Of a DNA stretch of 64,000 nucleotides, positions 38,488-51,960 are shown piece after piece. The translations under genes were made by a program, and so were the position numbers. Position 1 is the stretch's first letter; every line of letters starts with the position of its first letter. Below the pieces are notes generated by a model. It did no database searches, was not told where the DNA came from, and was given only the letters and a program-made list of their open reading frames with translations. This stretch comes from Aristolochia californica. Taxonomy: Eukaryota > Streptophyta > Magnoliopsida > Piperales > Aristolochiaceae. Where the stretch lies: assembly GCA_029961685.1 (NCBI GenBank), contig JARWKL010000002.1, positions 21,110,908 to 21,174,907 on the forward strand, given 5' to 3'.

Positions 38488-40559
38488 ATGTTTTAGGCAT
38501 GCATATCCACCACATTTAAAACATGTTAGGATCAATTAGAAATCTATTTCTTATAAAATTTCACCAAGCTATCAGGGGTTGTACTAGTGGAATTCCCAAA
38601 CATGGATAACAAAACTTTGGTGTTCATTTTTAGTGCGTGAAATAATTTTCAGCACTTATATTTATTATATTTTTTAATTTTTTGTATAGATAAACTCTAA
38701 AATTTTCATTTTGTTGTGATCTATTAGCCATATCTTTTTGTTTACGAGAAAATCGGGAGAGTGAAAACTCAAGTTTGGATTTGAAAAAAAATTGAACATC
38801 CATAATGGAAATGCACAAATGCTGAGAGAGATATTTCCAAAAATTATCTTTGATTTTAAGGATTTTAAACTCTTTTAGTTTTTTATTTTTTAGGTTTTTC
38901 AATAATCGGTAAAAGGTTGGCGAGGCATTTTTATTTGAGTGTTGACTCCCCAACCATAAGTCATTTCTAACAAAAATTATAGCCGTGTCACATCATTAAT
39001 CGATCAAAACATTTATGATGATCTATGATTGTTAGGTCCTCTTTTTGTAAATAGGCAAAAAAGTTGATTGTTGGGCTCTAGTAAATATTCCACTAGACGT
39101 TACCTTGAAAATTTAATGTTTCCTTCTCCTTGAAATTTTTGGATCATTAGGTCATTAGCTTTTTCAACATGTATCAGACATGCATATCCACCACATTTAA
39201 AATATATTAGGATCACTTAGAAATCTCTTTCTTATAAAATTCCACCAAGCTATTAGGTTGTTCAAATGGAATTTCCCAAACATGGATGACAAAACTTTGG
39301 TGCTCATTTTTTGTGCGTGAAATAATTTTCTTCACTTACATTTATTATAGTTTCCAATTTTTTGCATACATAAACTCTTAAATTTTCATTTTGTTGTGAT
39401 CTATTTGACTTTTCTTTTCTTTTACGAGAAAAATGGGAGAGTGAAAACTCTAGTTTGGATTTGAAAAAAAATTAAATATCCATAATAGAAATTCACAAAT
39501 GCTGAGAGAGATAATTCCAAAAACTATATGTGATTTTTAAGGATTGTAAATTCTTTTAGTTTTTTATATATTAGGTTTTGTAATCATTGGAAGAGGGTGG
39601 TGAAGCAGTTTTAACTGAGTGTTGACTCCCAAACCATAAGTCATTTCTAAAACATAATTATAGCTGTTACATATCATTAATGGATCAAAACATTTACGAT
39701 GATCTATGATTGTTAGGTCTGGTTTTTTTAAAATAGGCAAAAAGTGCGTAGTTTGGCTCTCGTAAATTTCCCACCGCATATTAACTTGAGAATATAATTT
39801 TTTCTAGTAAAAAATTTTGGATCTTTAGGTCATTTGCATCTTCAACAAGTTTCAAGCATGCATATCCACCACTTTTAAAATATGTTAGGATCAATTAAAA
39901 ATCTCTTTCTTATAAAATTCCACCAAGCTTTTAGGGGTTGTACTAGTTGTATTCCCAAAATATGGATAACCAAACTTTGGTGTTCATTTTTAGTGCTTGA
40001 ATAATTTTCTTCACATAAAATTATTATAGTTTTCCATTTTTTGCATACACAAACTCTAAAATTTTCATTTTGTTGTAATCTATTTGCCTTATCTTTAGTT
40101 TACTAGAAAAATGGGAAAGCGAAAACTCAAGTTTGGATTTGAAAGAAAATTGAACATCCAAATTGGAAATGCACAAATGCTGAGAGAGATATTTCCAAAA
40201 ATTATCTGTTATTTTTATGTTTTTATATATTAGCTTTTTTGCAATCATCGAAAAAAGGGGCGGCGATGCATTTTTGACTGAGTGTTGACTCCCAAACCAT
40301 AAGTCATTTCTAATAATAATTATAGCCGTTACACATCATTAATCGATCAAAACATTTACGATGATCTATGATTGTGAAGTCTGCTTTTTTTAAATAGGCA
40401 AAAAGTGGGTTGTTGGGCTCTGATAAATATTCCACTGCACGTTAACTTGAGAATTTAATTTTTTCTTCTCCTTGAAATTTTTAGATCATTAGGTCATTTG
40501 CATCTTCAACATGTTTCAAGCATACATATCCACCACATTTAAAACATGTTAGGATCAAT

Positions 40560-40572
40560 TAGAAATTAGGGG
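40560..40572 (+). other. Small deletion in a B monomer
   Basis: The sequence 'caattagaaattaggggttg' lacks the usual 'ctctttcttataaaattcc' and 'accaagctat' blocks, about 30 bp. This accounts for part of the shape of the monomer marked at 40510. Confidence 0.7.
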
Positions 40573-40861
40573 TTGTGGTTGTCGAATTTACCAAACATGG
40601 ATAATAAAACTTTGGAGTTCATTTTTAGTGCATGAAAAATTTTCTTCACTTAAATTTACTATAGTTTTCAATTTTTTGCATACATAATCTCTAAAATATT
40701 CATTTTGTTGTGATCTATTTGCCTTATCTTTTTGTTTACGGGAAAAATGGGAGAGTGAAAACACAAGTTTGGATTTGAAAAAAAATTGAACATCCAAAAT
40801 AGAAATGCTCAAATGCTGAGAGAGATAATTCCAAAAAGTATCTGTGATTTTTAAGGATTGT

Positions 40862-40900
40862 AAATGTTGAATTTATGGAAAAGTGAAATACTTCAATTTT
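40862..40900 (+). other. Extra segment in a B monomer, not matching the consensus
   Basis: Between a normal 'tttttaaggattgtaaa' and a second 'ttttaaggattgaaaac' lies roughly 40-50 bp including 'tgttgaatttatggaaaag' that I cannot align to any monomer block. The right end ('atacttcaattttaagg') resembles the Y-type monomer near 33629. It may be a recombination scar or a short insertion, and it helps explain the 745-bp unit. Confidence 0.55.
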
Positions 40901-40971
40901 AAGGATTGAAAACTCTTTTAGTTTTTTATATATTACGTTTTGCAATCATCTAAAGAGAATAGGGAAAGGAA

Positions 40972-41009
40972 GGGGGGGGGGGGGGCGCGGGGCGCGGAGG
41001 GGGGAGGGG
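40972..41009 (+). repeat. G-rich tract with CGCG interruptions
   Basis: Fourteen G are followed by a GC-only stretch (cgcggggcgcgg) and further G blocks. It sits at the G-run site of a B monomer and is the most GC-rich spot near the left inversion breakpoint, about 0.5 kb away. Confidence 0.85.
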
Positions 41010-41504
41010 AGGCATTTTTTATTGAGTGTTGACTCCCAAACCATGAGTCATTTCTGACTAAAATTATAGCCGTTACACATCATTAATCAATCAAAATATT
41101 TACGATGATGTATGATTGTTAGATTTTGTTTTGGTAAAATAGGCAAAAAGGTGGTCGTTTGGCTCTGGTAAATATCCCACTACAGGTTCACTTGAGAATT
41201 TAATTTTTTGTACTCCTTGGAATTTTTGGATCATTAGGTGATTTGCCTTTTCAACATGTTTTAGGCATGCATATCCACCACATTTAAAACATGTTAGGAT
41301 CAATTAGAAATCTCTTTCTTATAAAATTCCACCAAAGCTATTAGGGGTTGTACTAGTGGAATTTCCAAACATGGATAACAAAACTTTGGTGCTCATTTTT
41401 AGTGCATGAAATAATTTTCTTCACTTACATTTATTATCGTTTTCAATTTTTTGCATACGTAAAATAAAAAAATTTTACTTTGTTGTGATCTATTTTCCTT
41501 ATCT

Positions 41505-41516
41505 TTTTGTATAATG
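41505..41516. other. Left breakpoint of the inverted block
   Basis: The forward monomer runs normally to 'ccttatctttttgt' (41510), just before the expected 'ttacgag'. The next bases 'ataatgatatgtaacggc' are the reverse complement of the B-only segment block 'gccgttac(a)catcatta'. I see at most one or two bases of overlap at the joint. The two sides are in different monomer phases, so this is not a crossover between aligned inverted copies. Confidence 0.85.
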
Positions 41517-44500
41517 ATATGTAACGGCTATAATTATGTGTTAGAAACGACTTATGGTTTGGGAGCCAACACTCAGTTAAAAGTGCCTCACCCCCTCTTC
41601 CGATGATTGCAAAAACAAATATATATAAAACAAAAAGAATTTACAATCCTTAAAAATCAAAAATACTTTTTGGAAATATCTCTCCCAGCATTTGTGCATT
41701 TCCATTTTTTATGTTCACTTTTTTTTTCAAATCCAAACTTGAATTTTCACTCTCCCAATTTTCTCGTAAACAAAAAGATAAAGCAAATAGATCATCAAAA
41801 ATGTTTTGATCGATTAATGATGTGTAACGGCTATATTTTTTGTTAGAAATGGCTTATGGATTGGGAATCAACACACAGTTAAAAATGCATCCCCCCCCCC
41901 CCCCCCCCCCCCTCTTCCGTTCATTGCAAAACCTAATATATAAAAAACAAAAGGATTTTACAATCCTTAAAAATCACAGAAACTTTTTGGAATTATCTCT
42001 CTCAACATTTGTGCATTTCCATTTTGGATGTTAAATTTTTTTTCTAATCCAAAATTGAGTTTTCACTCTACCATTTTTCTCGTAAACAAAAAGATAAGGA
42101 AAAAGGATCACAACAAAAAGAAAATTTTAGAGTTTATGTATGCAAAAAAATGGAAAACTATAACAAATTTAAGATAAGAAAATTATTTCACACACTTAAA
42201 ATGAACACCAAAGTTTTGGCATCCATGTTTGGGAAATTCCACTAGTACAACCCCTAATAGCTTGGTGGAATTTTATACGAAAGAGATTTCTAATTGACCA
42301 TAACATATTTTCAATGTGGTGGCTATGCATGCTTGAAAGATGTTGAAGATGCAAATAACCTAATGGTCCAAAAATTTCGAGGAGAAAATATTAAATTTTC
42401 AAGTTAACGTGCGGTGGGATATTTACCAAAGCCAAACAACCCACTTTTTCCCTATTTTACAAAAAATTGACCTATGAATCATACATCATCGTAAATGTTT
42501 TGATCGATTAATGATGTGTAATGGCTATAATTTTAGTTAGAAATGACTTATGGTGTGCGAGTCAACACTCAGTTAAAAATGCCTCACCCTCCTCTTTTGA
42601 TTAATGCAAAACCTTATATATAAAAACACTAAAGGAGTTTACAATCCTTAAAAATCACAAATACATTTTGGAATTATCTCTCTCAGCATTTGTGCATTTC
42701 CATTTTGGAAGTTCAATTTTTTTTCAAATCCAAACTTGATTTTTCACTCTTCCATTTTTCTCGTAAACAAAAAGATAAGGCAAATAGATCACAATAAAAT
42801 GAAAATTTATGAGTTTATGTATTCAAAAAATTGAAAACTATACTAAATGTAAGTGAAGAAAATGTTTTCACGCACTAAAAATGAACACCAAAGTTTTTTT
42901 ATCCATGTTTGGGAAATTCCACTAGTACAACCCCTAATAGCTTGGTGGAATTTTATAAGAAAGAGATTTCTAATTGATCCTAACATGTTTTAAATGTGGT
43001 GGATATGCATGCCTAAAACATGTTGAAGGTGAAAATGACCTAGTGTTCCAAAATTTTCAAGGAGTACAAAAAATTAAATTCTCAAGTTAATGCGCGGTGG
43101 GATATTTACCAAAGCCAAACAACCCACTTTTTGCCTCTTTTACCAAAACTGGACCTAACAATCATAGATCATCGTAAATATTTTGATCGGTTATTGATTT
43201 GTAACGGCTATAATGTTTGTTGAAATGACTTATGGTTCGGGAGCCAACACTCAATTAAAAATGCCTCGCCCCCCTCTTCTGATGATTGCAAAACCTAATA
43301 TATAAAAAATTACAAGAGTTTACAATCCTTATAAATGACAGATACATTTTAGAATTATCTCTCTCAGCATTTGTGCATTTCCATTTTGGATGTTCATTTT
43401 TTTTTCAAATTCAAACTTGAGTATTGACTCTCCCATTTTTCTTGTAACCAGAAAGATAAGGCAAATAGATCACAAAAAAATGAAAATTTTAGAGTTTATG
43501 TTTGAAAACAATTGAAAACTATAATAAATGTAATTGAAGAAAATTATTTCACGTACTAAAAATGAACACCAAAGTTTTGTTATCCAAGTTTGGGAAATTC
43601 CACTAGTACAACCCCTAATAGCTTCGTGGAATTTTATAAGAAAGAGATTTCTAATTGATCCTAACATATTTTAAATGTGGTGGATATGCATGCCTTAAAC
43701 ATGTTGAAGACGCAAATATCCTAATGATCCAAAAATTTCGACTAGAGAAAAGTATATTCTCAAGTTAACATGTGGTTGGGATATTATTTACTAGAGCCAA
43801 ACAACCCACTTATTGCCTATTTTACGAAAATCGGACCTCACAATCATAGATCATCGTAAATGTTTTGATTGATTAGTGATGTGTAATGGCTATAATTATG
43901 TTTTAGAAATGACTTATGGTTTGGGAGTCAACACATAGTTAAAAGTGCCTCCTCCCCCCTCTCTTCCGATGATTGCAAAACCAACTATATAAAAAAACAA
44001 AAAGAGTTTACAACTCTTAAAAATCACAGATACTTTTTGGAAATATCTCTGTCAGTATTTGTGCCTTTCCATTTTTGATGTTCAATTTTTTTTCAAATCG
44101 AAACTTGAGTTTTCACTCTCCCATTTTTCTTGTAAACGAAAAGATAAGGCTAATAGATCACAAAAAATGAAAATTTTATAGTTTATGTATGCGAAAAATT
44201 GAAAAAAATAATAAATGTAAGTGAGAAAATTATTTCACACACTAAAAATGAACACCAAAGTTTTGTTATGCATGTTTGGGAAATTTCACTAGCACAACCC
44301 CGAATAGCTTGGTGTAATTTTATAAGAAAGAGATTTCTAATTGAACCAAACATGTTTTAAATGTGGTGGATATGCATGCCTGAAAAATGTTGAAGATGAA
44401 AATGACATAATGGACCAAAAATTTCAAGGAGTAGAAAAACTTAAATTCACAAGTTAACGTGCGGTGGGATATTTACCAGAGCCAAGCAACCCACTTTTTG

Positions 44501-47500
44501 CCTATTTTACAAAAAGCGGACCTAACAATCACAAATCGTCGTAAATGTTTTGATTGATTAATGAAATGTAATGGCTATAATTTTGGTTAGAAATGACTTA
44601 TGGTTTGGGAGATAACACTCGGTTAAAAATTCCTCGGCCCCCACTTTCGATGAATGCAAAACCTAATATATAAAAAACTAAAGGAGTTTACAATCCTTAA
44701 AAATCACATATACTTTTCGGAATTATCTCTCTCAGCAATTGTGCATTTCCATTTTGGATATTAATTTTTTTTCAATTCCAAACTTGAGTTTTCAGTCTCC
44801 CATTTTTCTCGTAAACAAAAAGAAAAGGCAAATAGATCACAACAAAATGAAAATTTTAGAGTTTATGTATGCAAAAATTTGAAATCTATATTAAATGTTA
44901 GTGAAGAAAATTATTTCACACACTAAAAATGAACACCAATGTTTTGGTATCCATGTTTGGGAAATTCCAGTAGTATAACCCCTAATGGCTTGGTGGAATT
45001 TTATAAGAAAAAGATTTCTAATTGATCCTTACATGTTTTGAATATGGTGGATATGCATGGCTGAAAGTTCTTGAAGATGCAAATGACCTAAAGATCCAAA
45101 ATTTTCAAGTAGTAGGAAAAATTAAATTCTCAAGTTAACGTGAAGTGGAATATTTACCAGAGTCCAACAACCCACTTTTTGCCCAGTTAAAAAAAGCGGA
45201 CCTCACAATCATAGATCATCGTAAATGTTTTGATCGATTAATGATGTGTAACAACTATAATTTTTGTTAGAAATGACTTATGGTTTGGGAGTCAACACTC
45301 AATTAAAAATGTCTCGCCCCCCTTTTTCCTATGATTGCAAAACCTAATATATAAAAACCTAAAAGAGTTTACAATCCTTAATAATCACAGATACTTTTTG
45401 GAAATATCTCTCTCAGTATTGTGCATTTCTATTTTGGATGTTCAATTTTTTTTCAAATCCAAACTTGAGTTTTCACTCTCCCATTTTTCTCGTAAAAATG
45501 AAAGATAAGGCAAATAGACCACAACATATTGAAAATTTTAGAGTTTAAGTATGTAAAAAATTGAAAACTATAATAAATGTAAGTGAAGAAAATTATTTAA
45601 CGCACTAAAAATGAACACCAAGGTTTTGTTATCCATGTTTGGGAAATTGCACTAGTACAACCCCTGATAGCTTGGTGGAATTTTATAAGAAAGAGATTTC
45701 TAATTGATCCTAAAAAATTTTAAATGTGATGGATATGCATGCCTGATACATGTTGAAGATGCAAATGACCTAATGATCCAAAAATTTCGAATTGAAAAAA
45801 TTATATTCTCAAGGTAACATGCGGTGGGATATTTACAATTGCCAAAAAACCCATATTTTGCATTTTTGCAAAAAGCGGACCTAACAATTATAGATCATCA
45901 TAAATGTTTTGATCGATTAACGTGTAGCGGCTATAATTATTGTTAGAAAAGACTTATGGTTTGGGAACCAACACTCAGTTAAAAATGCCTCGCCCCCCTT
46001 TTTCTGATGATTGCAAAACCTAATATATAAAAAACTAAAAGAGTTTACAATCCATAAAAATCACATATACTTTTCGGAATTATCTCTCGCAAAATTTGTG
46101 CAGTTCCATTTTAGATGTTCAATTTTTTTTCAAATCCAAACTTGAGTTTTTTTCTCTGCCATTTTTCTCGCAAACAAAAAGATAAGGCAAATAGATCACA
46201 ACAAAATGAAAATTTAAGAGTTTATGTATGCTAAAAATTTAAAACTATAATAAATGTAAGTGAAGAAAATTATATCACACACTAAAAATGAACACCAAAG
46301 TTTTGTCATCCATGTTTGGAAAAATCCACTAGTTCAACCTAATAGCTTGGTGGAATTTTATAAGAAAGAGATTTCTAAGTGATCCTAAAATGTTTTAAAT
46401 GTGGTGGATATGCATGTTTGAAACATGTTGAAGAAGAAAATGACCTAATGATCCAAAAATTTCAAGGAGTAGGAAAAATTAAATTCTCAAGTTAATGTGC
46501 AGTGGAATATTTACCAGAGACCAACAACCCACTTTTTGCCTATTTACAAAAAGAGGACCTAACTATCATATATCATCGTAACGGTTTTGATCGAATAATG
46601 ATGTGTAACGGCTATAATTTTTGTTCGAAATGACTCATGGTTGGGGAGTCAACACTCAGTTCAAAACGCCTCGCCCCCCTTTTTTCGATAATTGCAAAAC
46701 CTAATATATAAAAAACTAAAAGAGTTTAAAATCCTTAAAAATCATAGATACTTTTTGGACATATCTCTCTCAGAAATTGTGCATTTCCATTTTGGATGTT
46801 CAATTTTTTTTCAAATCCAAACTTGAGTTTTCACTCTCCCATTTTTCTCGTAAACAAAAAGATAAGGCAAATTGATCACAACAAAATGAAAATTTTAGAG
46901 TTTAGGTATGCAAAAAATTGAAAACTTTAATAAATGTAAGTGAAGAAAATAATTTCACGCAATAAAAATGAACACCAAAGTTTTGGTATCCATGTTTGGG
47001 AAATTCCACTAGAACAACGACTAATAACTTGGTGGAATTTTATAAGAAAGAGATTTCTAATTGAACCTAACTTGTTTTAAATGTGGTGGATACGCATGCT
47101 TGAAAGATGTTGAAGATGCAAATGACCTAATGATCCAAAAATTTCAAGGAGAAAAAAAATTAAATTCTCAAGTTAATGTGCAGTGGGATATTCACCAGAG
47201 CCAAACAACCCACTTTTTTCCTAATTTATAAAAGGTGGACCTAACAATCATAGATCATCGTAAATTTTTTGATCGATTAATGATTTTTAACACTTATAAT
47301 TAGTTTTAGCAATGACCTATGGTTTGGGGGTCAACACTCAGTTAAAAATGACTCGCCCCTCCTCTTCCGATGATTGCAAAACCTAATATATAAAAAACTA
47401 AAAGAGTTTAAAATCGTTAAAAACTCACAGATACTTTTTGGAATTATTTCTCTCAGCATTCGTGCATTTCCATTTTGGATGTTCAATTGTTTTTCAAATC

Positions 47501-47671
47501 CAAACTTGAGTTTTCACTCTCCCATTTTTCTCGTAAACAAAAAGATAAGGCAAATAAATCACAACAAAGTGAACATTTCAAAGTTTATGTATGCAAAAAA
47601 TTGAAAACTATAGTAAATGTAAGTGAAGAAAATTATTTCATGCACTAAAAATGAAAGAGATTTCTAATTGA
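41511..47671 (-). repeat. Inverted block of family B, about nine monomers
   Basis: From 41511 all monomer blocks appear as reverse complements and in reverse order: 'gatgtgtaacggctataat', 'ccaacactcagtt', 'gcatttgtgcatttccatt', 'ttctcgtaaacaaaaag', 'gggaaattccactagtac' and 'catgcctgaaacatgttg'. Reverse phase markers ('tgttgaagatg') lie near 42341, 43021, 43702, 44388, 45069, 45751, 46426 and 47108, spaced 675-686 bp. The monomers are ordinary in length and subtype, so the block comes from the same family. A partial monomer lies at each end. No gene lies within it. Confidence 0.95.
41891..41912 (-). repeat. Poly-C tract, 22 C (poly-G of an inverted monomer)
   Basis: This uninterrupted C run lies between 'aaaaatgcat' and 'tcttccg', exactly the G-run site read on the opposite strand. 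It is the only long G-tract in the inverted block. Confidence 0.9.
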
Positions 47672-47674
47672 TCA
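47648..47674. other. Right breakpoint of the inverted block, with an adjacent deletion
   Basis: The inverted monomer reaches 'gcactaaaaatgaa' (near 47653) and then skips about 80-90 bp to 'agagatttctaattgatc', with gaa shared by the two sides. At about 47671 it switches to forward sequence 'catttgcatcttcaacatg'. Inverted 'attgatcc' and forward 'ggtcatttgc' share only tc at the joint. The left and right breakpoints lie at different monomer phases, so a clean two-break inversion would also need about 200 bp lost at each side. Confidence 0.8.
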
Positions 47675-48465
47675 TTTGCATCTTCAACATGTTTCAGGCA
47701 TGCATATCCACCACATTTAAAACATATTAGGATCAATTAGACATCTCTTTCTTATAAAATTCCACGAAGCTATTAGGGGTTGTACTAGTGGAATTTCCCA
47801 AACAAGCATAACAAAACTTTGGTGTTCATTTTTTGTGCGTGAAATAATTTTCTTCACTTACATTTATTATAGTTATTAATTTTTTGCATTCGTCAACTCT
47901 AAAATTTTTATTTTGTCGTGATCTATTTGCCTTATCATTTTTTTACGAGAAAATAGGGGAGTGAAAACCCAAGTTTTGATTTGAGAAAAAAATTGAACAA
48001 CAAAAATTGAAATGCACAAATGCTGAGAGAGATAATTCAGAAGAGTCTATGTGATTTTTAAGGATTGTCAACTTTTTTTTTTTTATATATTAGGTTTTGC
48101 AATCATTGGAAGAAGGAGAGGGGGGGTGGCGAGGATCTTTTTACTAAGTGTAGACTCCCAAAACCATAAGTCATTTCTAAAAAAAATATAGGCATTACAC
48201 ATTATTCATGGATCAAAATAGTTATGTTGATCTATGATTGTTAGGTCCCCTTTTGTAAAATAGGTAAAAAGTGGGTTGTTTTGCTCTGGTAAATATCCCA
48301 TCACACGTTAACTTGACAATTTAATTTTTTCTACACCTTGAACTTTTTGGATCATTAGGTTATTTGCATCTTCAACATGTTTCAAGCATGCATATCCACC
48401 ACATTTAAAGCATGTTAGGATCAATTAGAAATCTCTTTCTTATAAAATTTCACCAAGCTATTAGG

Positions 48466-48474
48466 GGTTCCATA
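48466..48474 (+). other. Internal deletion junction, ~150 bp lost
   Basis: 'ctattaggggtt' is joined to 'ccatatctttttg', skipping the 'actagtggaatttccc' to 'gatctatttgcc' blocks. This makes the 533-bp unit at 48376. Confidence 0.75.
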
Positions 48475-48997
48475 TCTTTTTGTTTTCGAGAAAAATGGAA
48501 GAGTGAAAACTCAAGTTTGGATTTGAAAAAAAAATTGAACATCCAAAATGGAAATGCACAAATGTTGAGAGAGATAATTCCAAAAAGTGTGTGTGATTGT
48601 TAAGGATTGTAAACTCTTTTAGTTTTTATATATTAGGTTTTGCAATCATCGGAAGAGGGGGGAGGCATTTTTATCTGAATGTTGACACCCAAACCATAAG
48701 TCATTTCTAACAAAAATTATATCCGTTAAACATCATTAATCGATCAAAATATTTATGATGAGATAATGTTTGTTAGGTCCGCTTTTTGTAAAATAGGCAA
48801 AAAGTGGGTTGTTTGGCTCTGGTAAATACTCCACTGCACGCTAACTTGAGAATTTAATTTTTTCTACTACTTGAAATTTTTGGATCATTAGATCATTTGC
48901 ATCTTCAATATGTTTCAGGCATGCATATCCACCACATTAATAACATGTTAGGTTCAATTAGAAATCTCTTTCTTATAAAATTCCACAAAGCTATTAG

Positions 48998-49008
48998 GGG
49001 TTAAAAAA
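48998..49008 (+). other. Internal deletion junction, ~30 bp lost
   Basis: 'ctattaggggtt' is joined to 'aaaaaaactttcgtg', missing the 'gtactagtggaatttccc' block. The left edge is the same as in the neighbouring deletion at 48470. Confidence 0.7.
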
Positions 49009-49254
49009 ACTTTCGTGTTCAATTTTAGTGTGTGAAATTTTTTTCTTCACATTCATTTATTATAGTTTTCAATTTTTTGTATACATAAACTCTGAAATTT
49101 TCATTTTTTTGTGATCTATTTGCCTTATCTTTTTGTTTACGAGAAAAATGGGAGAGTGAAAACTCAAGTTTGGATTTGAAAAAAAATTTAACATCCAAAA
49201 TAGAAATGCACAAATGCTGAGAGAGATAATTCCAAAAAGTATCTGTGATTTTTA

Positions 49255-49268
49255 AGGCTTGTAACCAT
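49255..49268 (+). other. Deletion of the G-run part of the B-only segment, ~90 bp lost
   Basis: 'tttttaaggcttgtaa' is joined directly to 'ccataagtcatttctaac'. The T-rich block, the G-run and 'gtgttgactccc' are all absent, so this monomer has no G-run. The unit is about 580 bp. Confidence 0.8.
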
Positions 49269-51905
49269 AAGTCATTTCTAACAAAAATTATAGCCGTTAT
49301 ACATCATTAATCGATCAAAAAATTTATGATGATCTATGATTGTTAGGTCCACTTTTTGTAAAATAGGCAAAAACTGGGTTGTTTGGCTCTTGTAAATATC
49401 CCACCGCACGTTAACTTAAGAATTAAAATTTTTCTACTCCTTAAAATTTTTGGATCATTAGGTCATTTGCATCTTCAACATGTTTCAGCATGCATATCCA
49501 CCACATTTAAAACATGTTAGGAACAATTAGAAGTCTCTTTCTTAAAAAATTCCAACAATCTATTAGGAGTTGTACTAGTGGAATTTCCCAAATATGGATA
49601 ACAAAACTTTGGTGTTCATTTATAGTGCGTGAAATAATTTTCTTCACTTAAATTTATTATAGTTTTCCATTGTTTACATACATAAACTCTAAAATTTTCA
49701 TTTTTTGTGATCTATTTGCCTTATCTTTTTGTTTACGAGAAAAATGAGAGAGTGAAAACTCAAGTGTGGATTTGAAAAAAAATTGATCCAAAATGGAAAT
49801 GCACAAATGTTGTGAGAGATAATTCCCAAAACCATCTGTGATTTTTAAGGATTGCAAACTCTTTTATTTTTTTATATATTAGGTTATGTAATCATCAGAA
49901 GAAGGGGAGAGGGAGGGGGGGTAAGGCATGGGTGCGACGCATTTTTAACTGAGTGTTGACTCTGAAACCAAAAGTCATTTCTAAAAAAAAATTAAAGTCA
50001 TTACACATCATAATTCGATCAAAATATTTATGATGATCTATGACTGTTAGGTCCGCTTTTTTTTAAAAAACAAAATAGACAAAAAGTGCATTGTTTGGCT
50101 CTAGTAAATATACCACCGCACGTTAACTTGAGAATTTAATTTTTTCTTCTCCTTGAAATTTTTGGATCATTAGGTCATTTGCATCTTCAGCATGTCTCAG
50201 GCACGCATATCCATCACATTTAAAACATGTTAGGATCAATTAGAAATCTCTTTCTTATAAAATTCCACCAAGCTATTAGGGGTTGTACTAGTGGAATTTC
50301 CCAAACATGGATAAAAAAACTTTGGTGTTCATTTTTAGTGCGTGAAATAATTTTCTTCAATTACATTTATTATAGTTTTCAATTTTTTTGATACGTAAAC
50401 TCCAAAATTTTCATTATTTTTATCTATTTGTCTTATCTTTCTGTTTACGAGAAAAATGGGAGAGTGAAAACTCAAGTTTGGATTTGAAAAAAAATTGAAC
50501 ATCCAAAATGTAAATGCACAAATTTGGAGAAAGATAATTATAAAAAGTATCAGTGATTTTAAAGGATTGTAAACTCTTTTAGTTTTTTATATATAAGGTT
50601 TTGTAATTATCAGTAGAGGAGGGGAGGGGGGTTCGGGATTGGCCTTTTTAACTGAATGTTGACTCCCAAAGTATAAGTCATTTCTAAATAAAATTATAGC
50701 CATTACAAATCATTAATTGATCAAAACGTTTACGATGATCTATGATTTTTAGGTCCACTTTTTGTAAAATAGGTAAAAAGTAGGTTGTTTGGCTCTGGTA
50801 AATATCCCAACACACGTTAACATGAGAATTCATTTTTTTCTACTCCTTGAATTTTTTGGATCATTAGGTCATTTGCATCTTCAACATGTTTCAGGCATGC
50901 ATATCCACCATATTTAAAACATGTTAGGATCAATTAGAAATCTCTTTCATATAAAATTCCACCAAGCTATTAGGGGTTGTACAAGTGGAATTTACCAAAC
51001 ATGGATAATAAAACTTTGGTGTTCATTTTTAGTGTGTGAAATAATTTTCTTCACTTACATTTATTATAGTTTTCAATTTTTTGCATATATAAACTCTAAA
51101 ATTTTCATTTTGTTGTGACCTTTTTGCCTTATCTTTTTGTTTACGAGAAAAATGGGAGAGTGAAAACACATGTTTGGATTTGAAACAAAATTGAACATCC
51201 AAAATGGAAATGAACAAATGCTGAGAGAGATAATTCCAAAAAGTATCTGTGATTTTTAAGGATTGTAAACTCTTTTAGTTTTTTATATATTAGGTTTTTC
51301 AATTATTGGAAGAGGGGGGTGGGGGGGGGGGGTTGACTTTTTTACTGATTGTTGACTCCCAATCCATAAGTGATTTCTAAAAAAAATTATAGTTGTTACA
51401 CATCATTAATCTCTCAAAACATTTACGTTGATCTATGATTGTTAGGTCCACTTTTTTTAAAATTGGCAAAAAGTGGGTTGTATGGCTCTGGTAAATATTC
51501 CACCGAACGTTCACTTGAGAATTTAATTTTTTCTACTCCTTCAAATTTTTGGAACACTAGGTCATTTGCACCTTCAATATGTTTCAGGCATGCACATCCA
51601 CCACATTTAAAACATGTTAGGATTAATTAGAAATCTCTATGTTTTAAAATTGCACCAAGTTATTAGGGGTTGTACTAGTGGAATTTCCCAAACATGGATA
51701 ACAAAACTTTGGTGTTCATTTTTAGTGCGTGAAATAAATTTTTTTCACTTCAATTTATTATAGTTTTCAATTTTTTGCATTTATAAACTCTAAAAATTTG
51801 AATTTTTTGAGATCTTTTTGCCTTATCTTTTTGTTTATGTGAAAAATGGGAGAGTGAAAACTCAAGTTTGGATTTAAAAAAAAAATTGAACATCCAAAAT
51901 GGAAA

Positions 51906-51918
51906 TGCCTCCCCTTAT
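51906..51918 (+). other. Internal deletion or rearrangement junction, ~75 bp lost
   Basis: 'ccaaaatggaaatgc' is followed by 'ctccccttatcttttc' and then the normal 'ttttttatatattagg'. The 'gagagataattcc' and 'tttttaaggattgtaaac' blocks are missing, and about 15 bp at the joint do not match the consensus at this place. Confidence 0.65.
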
Positions 51919-51960
51919 CTTTTCATTTTTTATATATTAGGTTTTGCAATCATCGGAAGA

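Larger units (their letters stand above)
20220..41510 (+). repeat. Satellite family B array, ~680-bp monomer, forward orientation
   Basis: This is a tandem array with phase marker 'caacatgtttcaggcatg'. Copies lie near 20220, 20861, 21501, 22183, 22864, 23547, 24223, 24891, 25592, 26274, 26975, 27664, 28380, 29063, 29847, 30516, 31200, 31892, 32576, 33285, 33952, 34619, 35305, 35983, 36661, 37234, 37913, 38487, 39168, 39846, 40510 and 41255. Most spacings are 664-716 bp. Outliers are explained by deletions (573, 574, 640), a recombinant unit (784) and a unit with an extra segment (745). Length variation among normal units comes largely from the G-run. The array holds no supportable gene. Confidence 0.96.
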
